The notes below the pieces were generated by a model. The model was not told where the DNA came from. It worked only from the letters and a program-made list of their open reading frames with translations, and searched no databases. The translations under genes were made by a program, and so were the position numbers. A stretch of 64,000 nt of DNA, from positions 11,032,328-11,096,327 of the forward strand of contig NC_092019.1 in NCBI RefSeq assembly GCF_042242105.1, read 5' to 3'. Every line of letters starts with the position of its first letter. Positions within the stretch are counted from its first letter, which is position 1. The stretch is from Pempheris klunzingeri (taxonomy: Eukaryota > Chordata > Actinopteri > Acropomatiformes > Pempheridae). This document shows positions 40,301 to 53,582 of the stretch, piece after piece.

Positions 40301-41717
40301 TGTGAGAGAGGGAGGGAGGAGAAAGAGACTGAGAGATGCACAGACTGAAAGGCATCGAGGCAAACAAGCAAATGATGGGGGGGGAGGGGAGGGGGGACAA
40401 ATGAGATAGTGACCCTGTAACTTGAGATTCTCCCTCTGTTCTGGGCTGACTCTGTTGTGACAGGGAGGTGAGTTTTTGTGTGTGTCACTGTGTGTGTGTG
40501 TGTGTTTGTATGCCAGTCCCCATTATTCACTGTCTATCAGCTGCTGGGAGCCAGACTGAGGATAACTCCAGCAGTTTCTGTCTGGTGTGTTGTAAAGCTT
40601 CTGACTTTTCTGCTTCATTAGAGTGAACACAGTGGTGAGTGACAGCAAAGACAAGAGGAGGGGGGGGCAGTGTGACAAGTCATGCAGCAAAGGTCATGGA
40701 ATGAATTTGAACTCACTATAACAAAGACGTTTGGCTGAAAAGACTTAACCAGCCAGACACATTGCCTGTTGTACACTTCACCCGGCAGAGTAACACTATA
40801 TGGAGGGTAGATCATCAGTCCAGTTTGGCCATGTAAGCTTTTGCTTTAAAAAATGATTTCATATTCAGGTTGTGTATAACCAATTAACAGTTGTTGCTAA
40901 CCTCAAAATAGAACTGAGATGTTTATCGGTGGTCTGTTTGTTAAAGGGCCTTCATGGGCAGTTCGGTTAATGGCGGTTTTGAGAAGAGAAGAGAAAAGGG
41001 AAAAAAATTAAAAGAGAGGAGACAGAGGAAAGGGGGTGTTTCCACAGGGGAGAGGACATAGGAAGTAAAGAGAGGGGAAGATGAAAGAGAGGGGTATAAA
41101 AGGTTCGGATGATGAAGGGAGGAGAACATTATGAGGAAATAAAAAAATGTAGACAGAATACAGGTGGAATCAAGTAGTGGATGTGATGAATAGGCTGATG
41201 GTGGAGCATGAACACTGGGTGGTTAAAAAAGGCCCAGAGATATTGAAGGGTAGAGGGCTGGGTGGGGTTTGGATAATTGCCTTTCATTTGGATAATCTCT
41301 CCATTTAGAGTCATCAAAGCAGAATTTTACTTGCCTCTACCCCTTGCTGGGGCCAAATTGCTGCTCTGAAAATCAACAAAAGTGCCTTGTACTTCAAGAA
41401 GGAAGGACAGACAGAAAGGTACGGACAAGAGGAGGGAGAGGAAAGGCAAAGAGAGAAGGAAAGCAGAATGGAGGGGGAAGGAGAAGAAAGAGAAGTGCAC
41501 TTACTGATTAACTGGACCCTTACATGCATTTTATATGCCTGTGTGCATGCATTAATGAGCGATTGCACTATTGTGGCCTTCTTGATTTGCAAAATTATGT
41601 GTGTTTCCTTGTCAGGTGAGTTGTAAACATGATTGGTATCTGTCAAAATATACAAATGGCACCCCTTCAGATAATGGTAAGAATTTGACTACAGTGCTGA
41701 TACACGAGATCTGCTTT

Positions 41718-41805
<88 letters not shown>

Positions 41806-44800
41806 ACACACATACACACTCCAGATCTTCCTCCCACACTCTTTCACACGCACAAACCTACAAAGCAGGTTTATATCCCAATTGTGTCGTTTCAGTATCT
41901 CAGCAAGGCTCATTGTGCCTTTTGTTTCACGTCTACGAGTCTGGAGACGGTGAGTTCCAAATAACACAGGTAACTGTGCCATCACTAGCATTGAAACGTC
42001 AAGGACATCCAATTTATGCAAAACCTTATGTTCGGCTGCCTTCTTTTCATGCACTACACTCCATCTTTGAATGTAGCTGGAGCCAATTCAATTTAAGTTA
42101 CAGAATGGATCCACATTATGTCCATTCCTATTACTTTCCTTGAAGGGAGTTTGATTTGAAGTCAGGGAAGTTTTACTTTGAGGTATTTTTCAGAAAAACC
42201 AATGTGAGAAAGTCACAGTGGAAACATTTTTGGTATTATTTGCGAGTTGAATGTGAGAGAAATGAAGACTGCTGCCCGTGTGAGCATGTCTGTGTGTTTA
42301 CGCGTGCTTTTGCACATGCACAAGCCATCCAACCTTCTGCCTCTGGTGTCATAAAATGTGATGCTGCCTTGGGGAATTAGCCCTGTTAGCATATGTATCT
42401 ATAATTCCTGTCAGAGCGAAATAGGGTTCAAAACAGCATTGGGAGGCAGGAGACATGTACACAAAGAGGCTGTGTGTCTTAAACCGTGTGCCTGTGTCAA
42501 AAAAGAGGCTAAGCAGCAAAGGATGAGAGATGGCAACATTTAAAGGAACTTCTTTTTTTTCCCTTGCCAAGTTCTTAGAAAGTGTAGTTTGCGAGCACTG
42601 TGTTAAAAGTATTCATGTGTGTGGTGCCTGCGCCTCTGCGCACGCGCTCGTATGTCACTTTTCAGACAACACGGTCGTCCTTCCCAATCCCTCTTTCATT
42701 CTTCTTCTCCTTTCATCTCTCCCTTTTCACTACAGCAGAAAAAGGTTCTTCATGACCCTTTGATGCAGGATTACTGGATTAAAGAGCAGGGTAGCTGTAC
42801 TAATCTGCCACATTTATCTGTTAACAAGTGTTTCAGCCGTGACATACAACAGTGCCAGCTGTGACATGTAAAGTATAGGGTTGCGGTAACGTGTGACATA
42901 AATTTTCTTAATTTCTGTCACTTCTAATCTAGCATGGTTTATGCGTTTTAGTTTTTTTTTTTTTTTTCAGTTTGAGTTTGTAGACACACATCTGGAGTAG
43001 TTGTGAAAGGAACATCAGCATCTACAGGGTTTGCATCAGCCTGAGACACTGAAACAGCTTTGACATTCAACCTAAATGGCAAAAGTAAATATCTGACATT
43101 TGTGGAGATCTAAAGTTTACATCATGTGTTGGAGTTGCAGGCTTAGAAGGGCATCTGAAATGGCTGCGTCGACAGAGCAAAATGCATCACTGTCAGTTAC
43201 AATGAGGTCTTACATACATTTTCAAATGTTGTACATTTCTGTCGTCTAACAGTTTAAGTCCAGTAATGCAGTTTAGGGTGCAAAGATTGCATGAAAACAC
43301 ATCACAAAAACTATAAATCAGATCAGCAGAATGCAGATGTTACATGATAGATGAGAATAGTAACTATTTCTTGTTCACAGAGGGCTCTGTTTAAGTGAAC
43401 GGAAATTGGATTTTAGACGTAATTGTTGTGACGCATATCATTTGTTCATTCCATAATCAATCCAACCATCATGAAGGGTACAAATATTATTGGTTAGTAA
43501 GACTTTACAATATTTACATATAAGATATCTTTATTTTAGTGCATTCAGGTGTATTTTTGTGTTAAAACAGAAAAATCCCATTTTAATATCTATTCATATT
43601 ACACCGATTGGAAAGATTCATTTAGAATCCAATCTTGCCATGAAGACACTGGGTGGTATAAGGTTTCAGGTAACTGTGAGAAAAGTGAGAGAGAACAAAC
43701 TGAATAAATTATTGAAATGTTTAACTGAAGCCATGACCTTTCTGAATATTACTCTGCCTGTCATTGTTAAGGTGATTTAATGTCAAAGCTCTCCAAGCAC
43801 AGCGTTGCACACTATTGTAGATAAGAGGCATTTTCTACACTGCTGAAAAAGTTCATTCCAGAGATAATGTATGGCATCTCTTTATTCAGATGCATCTTGA
43901 AAACAAATCTTAATGTAAAGGATGCTATACATTTGAAGTACTAAAATCAATTTTCTAGTGGATATTATACCTTAAATATCCTCCCTGTATAATGCCTGTG
44001 TATCTGATTTTAGTTAAATCATACTTATGATATTTTTGCCCTGACTACAGTTTTTACCAGGCCCATTAATTTAGTTTTTAAAGGGACACTCTAGCAGTTT
44101 AGCATCGCACCTCCATAAAGCTAGGGGGCTCAGAGGACACAGATCTGAAGAAGAATGGTCAAAGCAGCAGAGTTCGAAGTTGATGTTAAACACTGAGTCA
44201 GGGTGTGTTTACAGGGAAAATCACCCTAACCCTAAATCTAATGATTTCTTAATACCTTCATCTAGCCATCCATCCATCCATCCATCCATTCATCGTCTAT
44301 ACCGCTTCTCCTTAAGGGTCACGGGAGGGGCTGGAGCCAATCCCAGCTAATTTTAAGCTGACAAGAGGCAGGGTACAGCCTGGACTGACACAGGGCTGAC
44401 ACACAGAGACAGACAACCATTCACGCTCACACTCACACCTACTGGTAATTTAAAGTCACCAATTAACCTAACCTGTATGTCTCTGGGCTTTGGGAGGAAG
44501 TCGGAGAACCAGGAGAGAACCCACACAAGCACGGGGAGAACATGCAGACTCCACACAGAAAGGTTCAAGGTTCAAACCACAAACCTGCCAGCATGTCGGA
44601 TTCAAACCTGGAACCTTCTTACTGTGCGGCAACAGTGTTAACAGTGCTTAATACCTTCACTGTATGCTATTTTGCTGTATAAACCTATAAATTACACAGA
44701 AATATATTGTGTATATGCATGAGGGAGAGAGAAACACCATGTCGAGTCGTCAGATTTTATGCTAAGCCGCTGGGTTGTTTTTCTGTGTGTCACATCCCTT

Positions 44801-47682
44801 TAAACTCAATACAACAACTGGGCCTCTCTCATGGTGGCCAACCATACTGTCATTAAATGTTTTAACAGGACCCTGGTCAGTGACTGGAGCGCACTTGCTG
44901 AGTGGCAACATTTCGTAATTACCAGTCAGAGTTACTACCCTTGTTGTTGTACACCCAACCATAACTCAGCCGTGTGCTGAGTGGGTTAAATCAGCAGGGT
45001 GTAAATAAGCAATATACTGTATGATGATGTTGTGTGGAGTGATTTAGGTACATTAAGCAGTACGTCAAGGCTAGGGTGTTTATTTAACACTGCAGAGCTA
45101 ATCTGCTGAAAGTAGAATTGGCTTATGGAGGGCATGTCAACGATTTTTACATGCTTTGGTTTATAAGCATGAATGCACTGCGTGTTAAGACGGTGATTTG
45201 TAGTTATTTAGGACTACAACCTCCGCTATTTAGGGATTGATTTTTTAGAAGTGCCCGAGAGAGAATAAAGATTGTGCTCTCCTGCAGCCAATAACACCCC
45301 CAAAAAACATACACAGAAGTATTACTGACTACGGCATCCAAAGCATTTCCAAGTAAACATCCTGCCAGTATGCTTGTAAGGCAGATGTCAGCCTGGCAGA
45401 GCTGATAATGCCTGAGAGGTTTATATCAGCAACAAAAAGGGTGCAATAAAAAAATATGTATTCCATTAAGTTGTGGTGGTAGTGGCTTGATTTTGTTCAG
45501 CATTCCTTTCATTTGAAGGATGAAATTGGCAAAACAACCTGCTGTGATTCTCCTATTGTGGATTTTAGGTGCTCAATAGGAGTTTGCACAGTCAGTGCTG
45601 GATGCAGATATTTTCCAGATGATTTTTCCACCCCAGTTGTTTTCCATCGTTTTTTGAGGTTTTCAGAACTCTTTCCGAGTTGAAAACCCTCATTGATATG
45701 ATTTTCTAGTAGTGTCTCAAAACTAGAAAAAGCTTAATTCAGTTAAATATGTTTTCTCAGAAGTGTCACGGCACCGAGTACATCATTCTAATTTTAGAAA
45801 AACTACATAAAAGCTTCCAGAGAAGCTGGAATACATTATTTGCACAAAACAGCAGGCTTCTCCAGCAGAGTGACCTCACAGCTGTTAAAAGCAACATACA
45901 TCCTCAATAAACCTCTGCGTGGTTCCATTTGCAATGAAAAAATGTATTAATGCCCTAGTCTGCTACAGATTTCCTCTAGAGTCAAGAAAGTGATTGCACT
46001 GTATGGGTTTTACTCAGAGATGCTTCCTGAAGGGGTGGAAAAGCTTTTAAACATGATATTAGACCCTGCAAGTCTCTGCTAGACATAGCCGTCCACTACA
46101 ACTCTCAGTGGAGGCCTGAAGAAAACACTGATGTAATGCTCAGCATTCTCATTCCTCATTAGAATAAATGTTTTTCATGTACAAAATATGTATGTAGATT
46201 GTTGTTATTATCCAACAAAAGAAAAAGCTCTATTCAAACGTTGGTTTATTGCCCAACTCCCTGCTGAGTTTAGACTTATTGCTACAACTTATTGACATTC
46301 AGTAGAAGAAACGAGGAGATGCAACTGTTTGCTTACATAAATGTTGTTGACAATGTAGTTCAGGTTCACCAGAGTACAGGGAGTAACAGGGGGCAGTTTC
46401 TGCTGTGATACACATTGTTCTTTTATTAATTAAGTTGATTAGTATAATCCATACATATTTCATGGGATAGTATTTACATCATGTTACCTGGTGTAAACTG
46501 CACCCTGGGTACCCCCAGTGTGTTGGGGTTACTAGATTTGGATGAGCGCATCAAATGGAAACACAGATCAAAGCCATGCTTGCACAGTGTTACTGAACTG
46601 TATGTAGCAGAGGTGTAGAGACAGAGATCACAAAAGTGGGTTTTTTTTTTGTTTTACAAACCAGCCCCCTTAAAGTAAAATCCTGCAGCAATGAGGCAGA
46701 ATATTTGTGAAGAGAGTGCTGGAGTTTGCTTGTTGAGCAGTGGGAGGTTATTGTCGTTTACTACCTGCTATCACTTCATCTTCAGTTGTGTTTTATTGCA
46801 TTTCTTTGGAACAACAGTCATTTATAACTTTACCTTTCATAAGAATGGCAGCGCGAGCCATTTATATGAGTAATTATACCCACTTACAGTTGCATCCCTG
46901 TTTTACCTCACACTGATGGATGAGATGTAGCATCACTTCTGAAATGTGGGTGCGCTCTGTCTGCACGCCAGTAGTTTATAAGCAAAAAGGAGCAATGTGC
47001 TTGTTTTTGCCTGATTATGGAAGAAAAAAAAAAAATAGACAGACACATTCACATTTACAGTCACTTACACACATATACAAAACAGTCTGGCCATTTGCAA
47101 TGCCAGTACCCAAATCTATTGGATTTAATGAAGAGCAAGAAGGGGAGATTCTAAATGTTGTGCTTAATTTGATTTAGCATTTTCATGAGCCCGTGCCTCA
47201 TCCTCAAATCACGTTAAGATGTTTAGAGTCATAGCGGCTCAATCCGCTGCTTACTGCTTACACTCAATCGTTTGGCCCTCACTGTTAATGAATGCGGCCG
47301 ATTTCCATAAAATATTCTTAAAGAGGTCCGTTATTATTACCATAACGTTTCATCTCCCACCATAGCTAAACTTCAATCAGTTTTGCATTTGAAATGCATT
47401 AAATGTCTCCATAAACTCTTCTAATCTCTACGCGAGTCATTTTTCTTCTTTAACTGGGATGTGTAGAAAGGGAAACTAATATTAAAGACATTAATTACAC
47501 TGTTCTGTATTTTTTTCCCCCCGCTCTTTTAACGCTTATTTCTGATTGGAAATTTCAGTCTCATCCAGTGTTTCAAAACGACTGTGTAATTATGTTGTTT
47601 ATCAGAGCGTATAGTTGTATTCCTCTTACAATGTTTTGGGTTAATTACTCCGAGGCTTTTGATGCACATGCTCACATGAAAA

Positions 47683-47715
<33 letters not shown>

Positions 47716-50700
47716 GTATTCATTTTGCAGTCCAACAAACCTGCTGTGCTGAACTGATTGCTTCAGTAGAAATGAGTGTGCTGAGTTGCGCTATGATGTC
47801 TTCATTTAAACACAGAGATCCACAGTGTCAGTGTGCAGTTATTCAGTGCATGATGACAGGTGTTTCCTCTGGGGGACTATGCGAGATATGCTCTTGTACT
47901 CTTGCAGACTATTATTATGGCAGTTTTTTGTTGTTTTTATTTGTTTTTTTCCCCCATTTTTTCCAGTCTGCTTTAATAACTGCTTTCTGCAGTCTGCCGT
48001 ATGCATTATGTCTTGGGTAGAATAATCTTGACTGCAGTTTGAATCTCTGTTAAAAATTAGGAAATATAAAAAGCCCCAGCAGATGGAACCAGTAATTTCT
48101 CCAAAGTCGAAAAGAAAATGTGCTGCATATTTTTCCCTTCAAGTCAATTTTGAGTATCTACTGTAACTGAAAACAGTGTCTCTGCGGGACTAGATTATGT
48201 TTCTGTTTGTTTATGAGTCGATTTGCACAGTATTACCTTAAACCAAATAACTGAGGCAGAACAACATCTACCTTAATATACCTGTGGTGATTATGAAGAT
48301 AGTTCCTGCAGTGGTGATAATAATGATAGTGGTGATAGCAATGTGGCATTTGTATTCTGAATCTCCTCGTGATCTTGAACCTCATGTAAAATGTTTTCTG
48401 GCTCTCTCTGACACATTTCCATTGTCTGGGGAAGTTGTTTACTTGCCATGAAATAGTCTTGGGGTGTTTTTCTTCTTCACCACCAGGTGTCACTCGTGTG
48501 CCATGTTTATTCAAGCCTGAAAACATGGATGTGGTATAAAATAGGTATTACTTCAACAAGTCACTTACTGGAGGATGAATAAAAGCCCCCTTATTTATAG
48601 GAGGTTTTTTTTTATGGATTTCTGAAATGATGTAATGGGCTCTGGCTGAGGAATTCAGGGTTCAGTGTCTTGACAAGCAGTCAGCACATAAAGAAAAAAA
48701 AACGTGTCAAATTACATTAGAGAACGAAAAACAAGCTGATGGTATGAGGCTCTACTGTCACAAGAGTGGCATTAAATGAATCTGAATTAACCAGCAGATG
48801 GCCTATTTGAGACTGTTTTACGTTAAAGTCATACACAGTGCTATAATGTGCAGAGTTACTTTATATTCTGCTTCACTTGGTGTTGTTGGGCTTTTTCAAA
48901 ACAATATGTCATATTTTTCGTGTCTTGAATGCAGGTCATATCATTTTATAACCTCCCTGCCTCTGTTTTGTCTGATTTTGCCTGGTGAAGTCTGTTTAAG
49001 CCACTGCGAGATAGAATAAATTGTGAAGAATTTACATCAGAATGACACCCATCACTGACCTTTGTCTGCTATTGCCGCTAACAAGCCTATTCAGGACCCA
49101 ATATCACACATTAGGATGAAACACATGGATTTCTATATGCCTTAATATCACACTGAAACATGCTTTAAATCAGTTTCTTTACTTTCAAGAGAAACACTCA
49201 CCTTTTTTTTTTTTTTTTTACTTACTTGCTATGATCGTTTTTTAATATACCTCTGCTTTTTCTCTATTTCCAGATGACCTGGAGTCCAAGGCTGATGATG
49301 GAAAAACTGAGGACAAAACCCATCAAGATCAGCTGGCCGAAGAGGTAAACATAGTGTACATCGTAGGCTAATAAAGGGACACACAATGACATTTTTGAAA
49401 AGACATGTAGACGTGAAGTCTGCTGGATGTAATCAGGGCAAATACAGGCACGACATAATGTTTTGGATTTGGTTCATCTTTGGTTCTTTGCGTGTCATTC
49501 TTGCTCTCGTGATACCTGGAGAATGATAACAGTAACTGAGTCTGATCTAGTTTAGCAAATGTATAAGTTTATATGGTGACAAGCTAAAACATCTGTTTCT
49601 CTCTATTAATGTTTTAAGACAAAGAATTCATATTATTATCGCCCATGCAGTATGTGAAGAATTGGTTTATTTGTTTTTCCTAACTAAATTAGATAATTAT
49701 GCAATAGCTATTATTTAATTGCTCAGTACATTACATCTTAATTAATACCTATTGTTTAATATACCATGGGACACAGGAAGCTTAAATACCTAATGTTTCT
49801 CCACTACTTTGTTCACATTCATTAAGATGCCGTAAAAAGGGTTTTGAAAGAAAAACACAATGCTTTGGCTCCACTTGATTTGCGACTCAATAGCCCTGTC
49901 ACTCTCTTTCAGGAAAGTGTAGATCACAGGGAGAATTGCTGTAAACAATCCAATTAAACTGAATGCCTGTTAAAATATTTAGATCTATGATTTTTTTTTC
50001 TGTGGTTTTATTGCATTACAGAAACCTGCAGATGATAATACAAAAGCAGCAGAGGTGAATGGTGAAAAGCCAGCAGAGAAGGAGATGGCTGCTGCTGAAA
50101 ATACCACAGAAGAAGACACTTCCGCTAACAATGAAGAACAGAAAGAAAACCAGGATTCAAGTGGTCACAAAGAGGGAGGGGAAGAGAAGAAGGAAAGTGA
50201 CAAGGAAAATGATGCTAAAGAGGGAGAGGCAACAGCAGGATCTGAGGAGAAGCAGGAGGAGGTAGAAGAAGAAGTGAAGGAGGAGGTCAAGGAGGAGAGC
50301 AAGGAGGAGGTTAAGAGTGAGGAGCAGGGGTCCAGCCGTGGCAACAGTGATAAGACTCAAGATGGGAAAGAGGAAGAGAATGGAAGCCATACATCTTCTG
50401 AGGGTGAAAAGGATGAGAAAGACAAAAACATAGAAGAAGAAAAGCAAGATGAAGACAGTGGAGAGGGGGAGAAAAGCAGTAAGGACCAAGTTAATGATGT
50501 AGACACGGGGGAGGAACAGAAAAAGCCAGAAAACAGCAATGACCCGTGGAAGACTCAGTCATATAACGAGACAAAAGAGAACAATAACGGCAGAAGTAGG
50601 AGTAGCAACAGTAACCAGGAAGACGATGTGAGCAAAACAAAAGACAGAGCTACCAGAGAGTCAGGAGAAGAGGAGAGAAAGGTGAATGGAGAGGTCAGTG

Positions 50701-50843
50701 GAGAAGATGATGAAGTGGAAAGCGAATCGGAGCTAGACTTGGAGGAGAAAAAATCAGCCAGTTGCAAAGGTGCCACGGCAGATGGAGAGAAAGGGGAGGA
50801 TGATGATGAGGGCAATCAAGATAAAAGCAGCAAAGAGAAGTAA
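31311..50843 (+). CDS. dcdc2: dcdc2, doublecortin-domain containing protein 2
   Basis: Microtubule-binding protein of axons and primary cilia; human DCDC2 is a 476-aa orthologue. Coding exons: 31311-31597, 32472-32526, 36054-36130, 36391-36525, 36954-37103, 38053-38107, 38411-38594, 49274-49344, 50022-50843. All introns are GT-AG with consistent phase; the product is 611 aa. The first doublecortin domain covers about residues 13-97 (FMFRNGDPYYEARRIVI, GAVRNIYTPRGGH) and the second about 131-218 (VVANGDVLNPAMRLLV, LYVAVGRERFKKLPYS). Exon 6 carries the conserved SLPPIYR linker (human SSLPPIVG). Exon 9 alone encodes 273 residues of Glu/Lys/Asp/Ser-rich, probably disordered tail. The start ATG has A at -3. 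The gene is convergent with nrsn1, as in human 6p22.3, which supports DCDC2 rather than DCDC2B or DCDC2C. Fish nomenclature may be dcdc2a. Confidence 0.93.
41720..41819. repeat. (CA)n microsatellite, dcdc2 intron 7
   Basis: About 100 bases of CA repeat, pure up to about 41800 and then with TACACA variants. The long His/Thr and Val/Cys reading frames here are products of the repeat. Confidence 0.97.
44263..44650 (-). repeat. LINE 3'-end type interspersed repeat with (ATCC)n tail
   Basis: The repeat starts with a run of CATC/CATCC (44268-44293). It continues with 'cgtctataccgcttctcc', 'gggtacagcctggactgac', 'gacagacaaccattcacgct', 'taacctaacctgtatgtc' and 'agcacggggagaacatgcag'. From memory these are ordered blocks of a very common teleost repeat thought to be the 3' end of an RTE/Expander-type LINE. 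The (ATCC)n side marks the element's 3' end, so it points to the minus strand. The repeat is recognised with confidence; the clade is less certain. Confidence 0.7.
47686..47713 (+). repeat. Poly(A) run, dcdc2 intron 7
   Basis: About 28 A bases preceded by CTA. No retrotransposed sequence was recognised upstream of it. Confidence 0.85.
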
Positions 50844-51770
50844 GAAAGAATGAGAAAATGTCAAAGTTATTGAATGAGAAGTGGTGAAAATAGTAAGCAA
50901 TACTTTTACAATGCAATTTAAAAATAACGAATGTGGCAGAGCACATTTTCAGAAAACAAAACAAGACATATTAAAAAAAAATGTTTTGCTAGATGGCCTC
51001 GTAGAATCTGCACTAAAAAGAAAACGGTGTCTCAGTGTCAAGCAAGTGATAGGAGCTTTAAATGGCTGACAGCTAAATCACGTCAAGAACAAAAGTACCA
51101 CCAAAATTGCAGGTCCTTATTCAAAAACTATTTGCCCAAACATTATTAACTATCATATGTGAAATAGTCTAAAAAATAAAAGCTATCATAATGTATTTTT
51201 GTTTTTAAATTAAGACTATTTTATTGTTACTGCTACCTCTTTGGCTGGCTTAGTGTTTCAGTATACGCTGTCTGTGAGCACTGTAGTGAGTGATGCAGGG
51301 ACACTGACATATAGTTACAGTCATTCATTAATAAAATCAATGTTCATTTTTGACAGGTAACATTATATTTGCTTGTTTTTAAAGATTGTTTTTGTATGTA
51401 TAGTGTTTTTTTGTTTCTTTCCTAAAGCAAGTGATACAAATGAACTTTCAAGTGAGTATAATAAGCTATGTGTAATATTGGAAGAATACTGTATGTGTGT
51501 CCGAATGGCCGGCTTAATTACGTGATGATGAAGATAGTTTTAAAGTCGTCTTTGTACTGCTTTACCATATCATAATCCTTCATTGTGTAGTCACTGTCTT
51601 ATGCATATTCATTTATTTATGTCCACCTTCTACCAGACAATAAAAGACAAACCTACAGTGAAACACCATTGAAAGTTGCTTTAATAAAACAGACTCCATC
51701 CCTGTTACTTTATTCTAAAATGACTTAAATTTGTCAATAAAAAATGAAAGTATTTCATTTTTTATTGACA
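50844..51770 (+). other. dcdc2: dcdc2 3' UTR (predicted)
   Basis: AT-rich sequence after the stop with AATAAA signals at 51175-51180 and further copies near 51331, 51640, 51683 and 51736. The last lies in the inverted repeat 51732-51770. Any of these could end the transcript. Confidence 0.5.
51732..51770. terminator. Palindromic, two-way poly(A) signal
   Basis: Bases 51732-51749 and 51753-51770 are reverse complements over 18 pairs around a 3-base loop (GTA). The left arm holds CAATAAAAAATG, so AATAAA occurs on the plus strand and, because of the symmetry, also on the minus strand. It lies between the convergent dcdc2 and nrsn1 genes and could act as a poly(A) signal for both directions. The sequence is seen directly; use is inferred. 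Confidence 0.45.
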
Positions 51771-53306
51771 TTACTACAATTCGTAATGATAACTTTTTGT
51801 GGCAGTGGACTTGGTCAGTTCTGAGTCAGTGTTTGTCTAATTGGACAGTCTACTGTATGTGGAATGGATTGCTATTTACTTCAGTCACTATATTTCTACA
51901 GGAAAAGTGTTTTAATGCGTCTTTGGTAAGTATTTTCTATTATAATTATTTATAATTATTATTATTCTTTTTATATAAGTATTTATTTCTGGTGCTTTGA
52001 CTGCAGCTTGAATACTTTAATTATTGATTTTATCATTTTGAGCACATTTAAGACAAAAGTAGTGAGCCAAGAAAAGAATTTAGCATTTACAGTAAAATTA
52101 ATAACCTGTCATTACTGTAAATATTGCTGTTGTGACAGCAGTATGGAGATCATTTTAGTAAAGCTAACAATATCATAATGTCACAACTTAAAGGTACTCC
52201 ATTACAAGCATTCATAATTTTGAAAGTGGCCATCAGGATGTGTTATGTTTTCATTTCTAATGTTGTAGCTAATTGAGGTGTAGGGTATTAGGCTAGGTAG
52301 ACCAGTTTACTGTATAACAATATGTCATGTTTTATATACACATTATATGTTTTTTTTAAAGTCTGCAAAGTAACTAGCTTCAGCTGCCAGACACATTTAG
52401 TGGATTGAAATGTATAATAAGTGTCTCTGAAATGTAGACCAGTAGAAGGAAACATAAAAAGGAAAAGTACATAAAGTACCTCAGACCTGTAGTTGAGCTC
52501 TGCAATTAAGGAAATGTGCTCTCACCTCTGGTATAGATAGATAAATATTATATCATGCAGTTGCTGTTGTTGACTAAAAGAGAGTAAAAATGTGCACACA
52601 TGAGCTCATCATTGAGGAAAGGGAAGAGAGAGTCAGAGGACGTTATATAAAGATTCATTATTACTGGTTCCAAATCCAGCACAAACAGCAACAGTGGTGG
52701 CGTCCATGTTGCTACACCAACTGATCCTTACAATTAAAGGCAAAAACATGTTAAAGGTGATGTTGGAGTGAAGAAGAAAGATTAGTGACATGACAACATG
52801 GTGAAAAACACCATGATTGTTTTCTTCTTTTGCCAGTCAGGGGAACAAATCTCCAGTAATTTATGCAAAGAACATTCACCTTTTGAACCACTTTGTCAAA
52901 ATCAATCCACCAGTCAATATGATGATAATATTGTGTGTAATCTTCACTCAATTAGGTCCACATCCTAATTTAATGAACCAAGATTCAAAGGTTAGCAAGT
53001 AACGCTCCTGAGGCTTAAACACCTTTAATTGTGGAAAAGTGACAGGTGAGATAGGATTTAGAATCCAATATATCTTGTACTTTTCCAACACGCCTTTTTA
53101 TGTTGTTCAGCCATTTAGCCTCTCTGTTTCCCCATGAAACAAGGTTGCATAAAGCCACTATAAACTGCCTCCCACAGACAGGAAACTATAGTGTGAACTG
53201 TGATCTAATTCAGTGTCTAGGATGACCTCACCACCCTCTCATCCCTGCAGCTGTTCAAATTGGGATTCATGCAGTCAATGTGTTTGTGAGTCACCATCCC
53301 ACGAGA

Positions 53307-53338
53307 GGTGGTGGTGGTGGTGGTGGTGGTGGGGGGGG
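53307..53338 (+). repeat. (GGT)n ending in a G8 run
   Basis: About eight GGT units run into GGGGGGGG. GG-tract repeats like this can also form two-layer G-quadruplexes. Confidence 0.85.
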
Positions 53339-53525
53339 CACGGGTGCAAGAGACGGTGAGGTAGAGGGAGAGAGCAGAGAACAAGAGACAGAGAAAGGCA
53401 GAGGGGGCGGAGGCGGGTGTGTGCGTGTGTGTGAGTCATACAGTCTTACTGGTGGAGGTGATGATCCTCAAGGTGCTATTTCTGGAGTTACCATCAATTC
53501 TGGCTTATCTCCTTTTAGTGTGCAT

Positions 53526-53529
<4 letters not shown>

Positions 53530-53581
<52 letters not shown>
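53530..53581. repeat. (GT)n microsatellite
   Basis: About 26 GT units in the dcdc2-nrsn1 spacer. Confidence 0.95.

Positions 53582-53582
<1 letters not shown>

Larger units (their letters stand above)
38595..49273 (+). other. dcdc2: dcdc2 intron 7 (10.7 kb)
   Basis: The largest intron of the window. It holds a G-rich run (about 40377-40396), a long CA microsatellite (41720-41819), a telltale fish LINE 3'-end repeat (44263-44650), a poly(A) run (47686-47713) and two copies of a TTACGTCA-containing word (38945 and 39243). No supported exon or nested gene was seen on either strand. Confidence 0.75.

Noticed and set aside
41612..42143. Long open frames rich in His/Thr or Cys/Val
   Set aside because: They read through the CA microsatellite at 41720-41819 and have no protein similarity.
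44040..44230. Possible further dispersed repeat ('gcacctccataaagctaggg')
   Set aside because: It seems familiar from fish genomes, but I cannot place it in a family with enough certainty.
44222..44236. Telomere-like 'ccctaaccctaaa'
   Set aside because: Only two units, next to a known interspersed repeat; not a real interstitial telomere array.
45950..46080. Short open frame reading VKKVIALYGFYSEMLPEG in dcdc2 intron 7
   Set aside because: It looks protein-like but is only about 43 codons with stops on both sides, has no splice borders and matches no family that I know.
50157..50815. Minus-strand open frames rich in Leu, Ser and Phe across dcdc2 exon 9
   Set aside because: They are shadows of the purine-rich acidic coding exon on the other strand; no homology or start context supports them.
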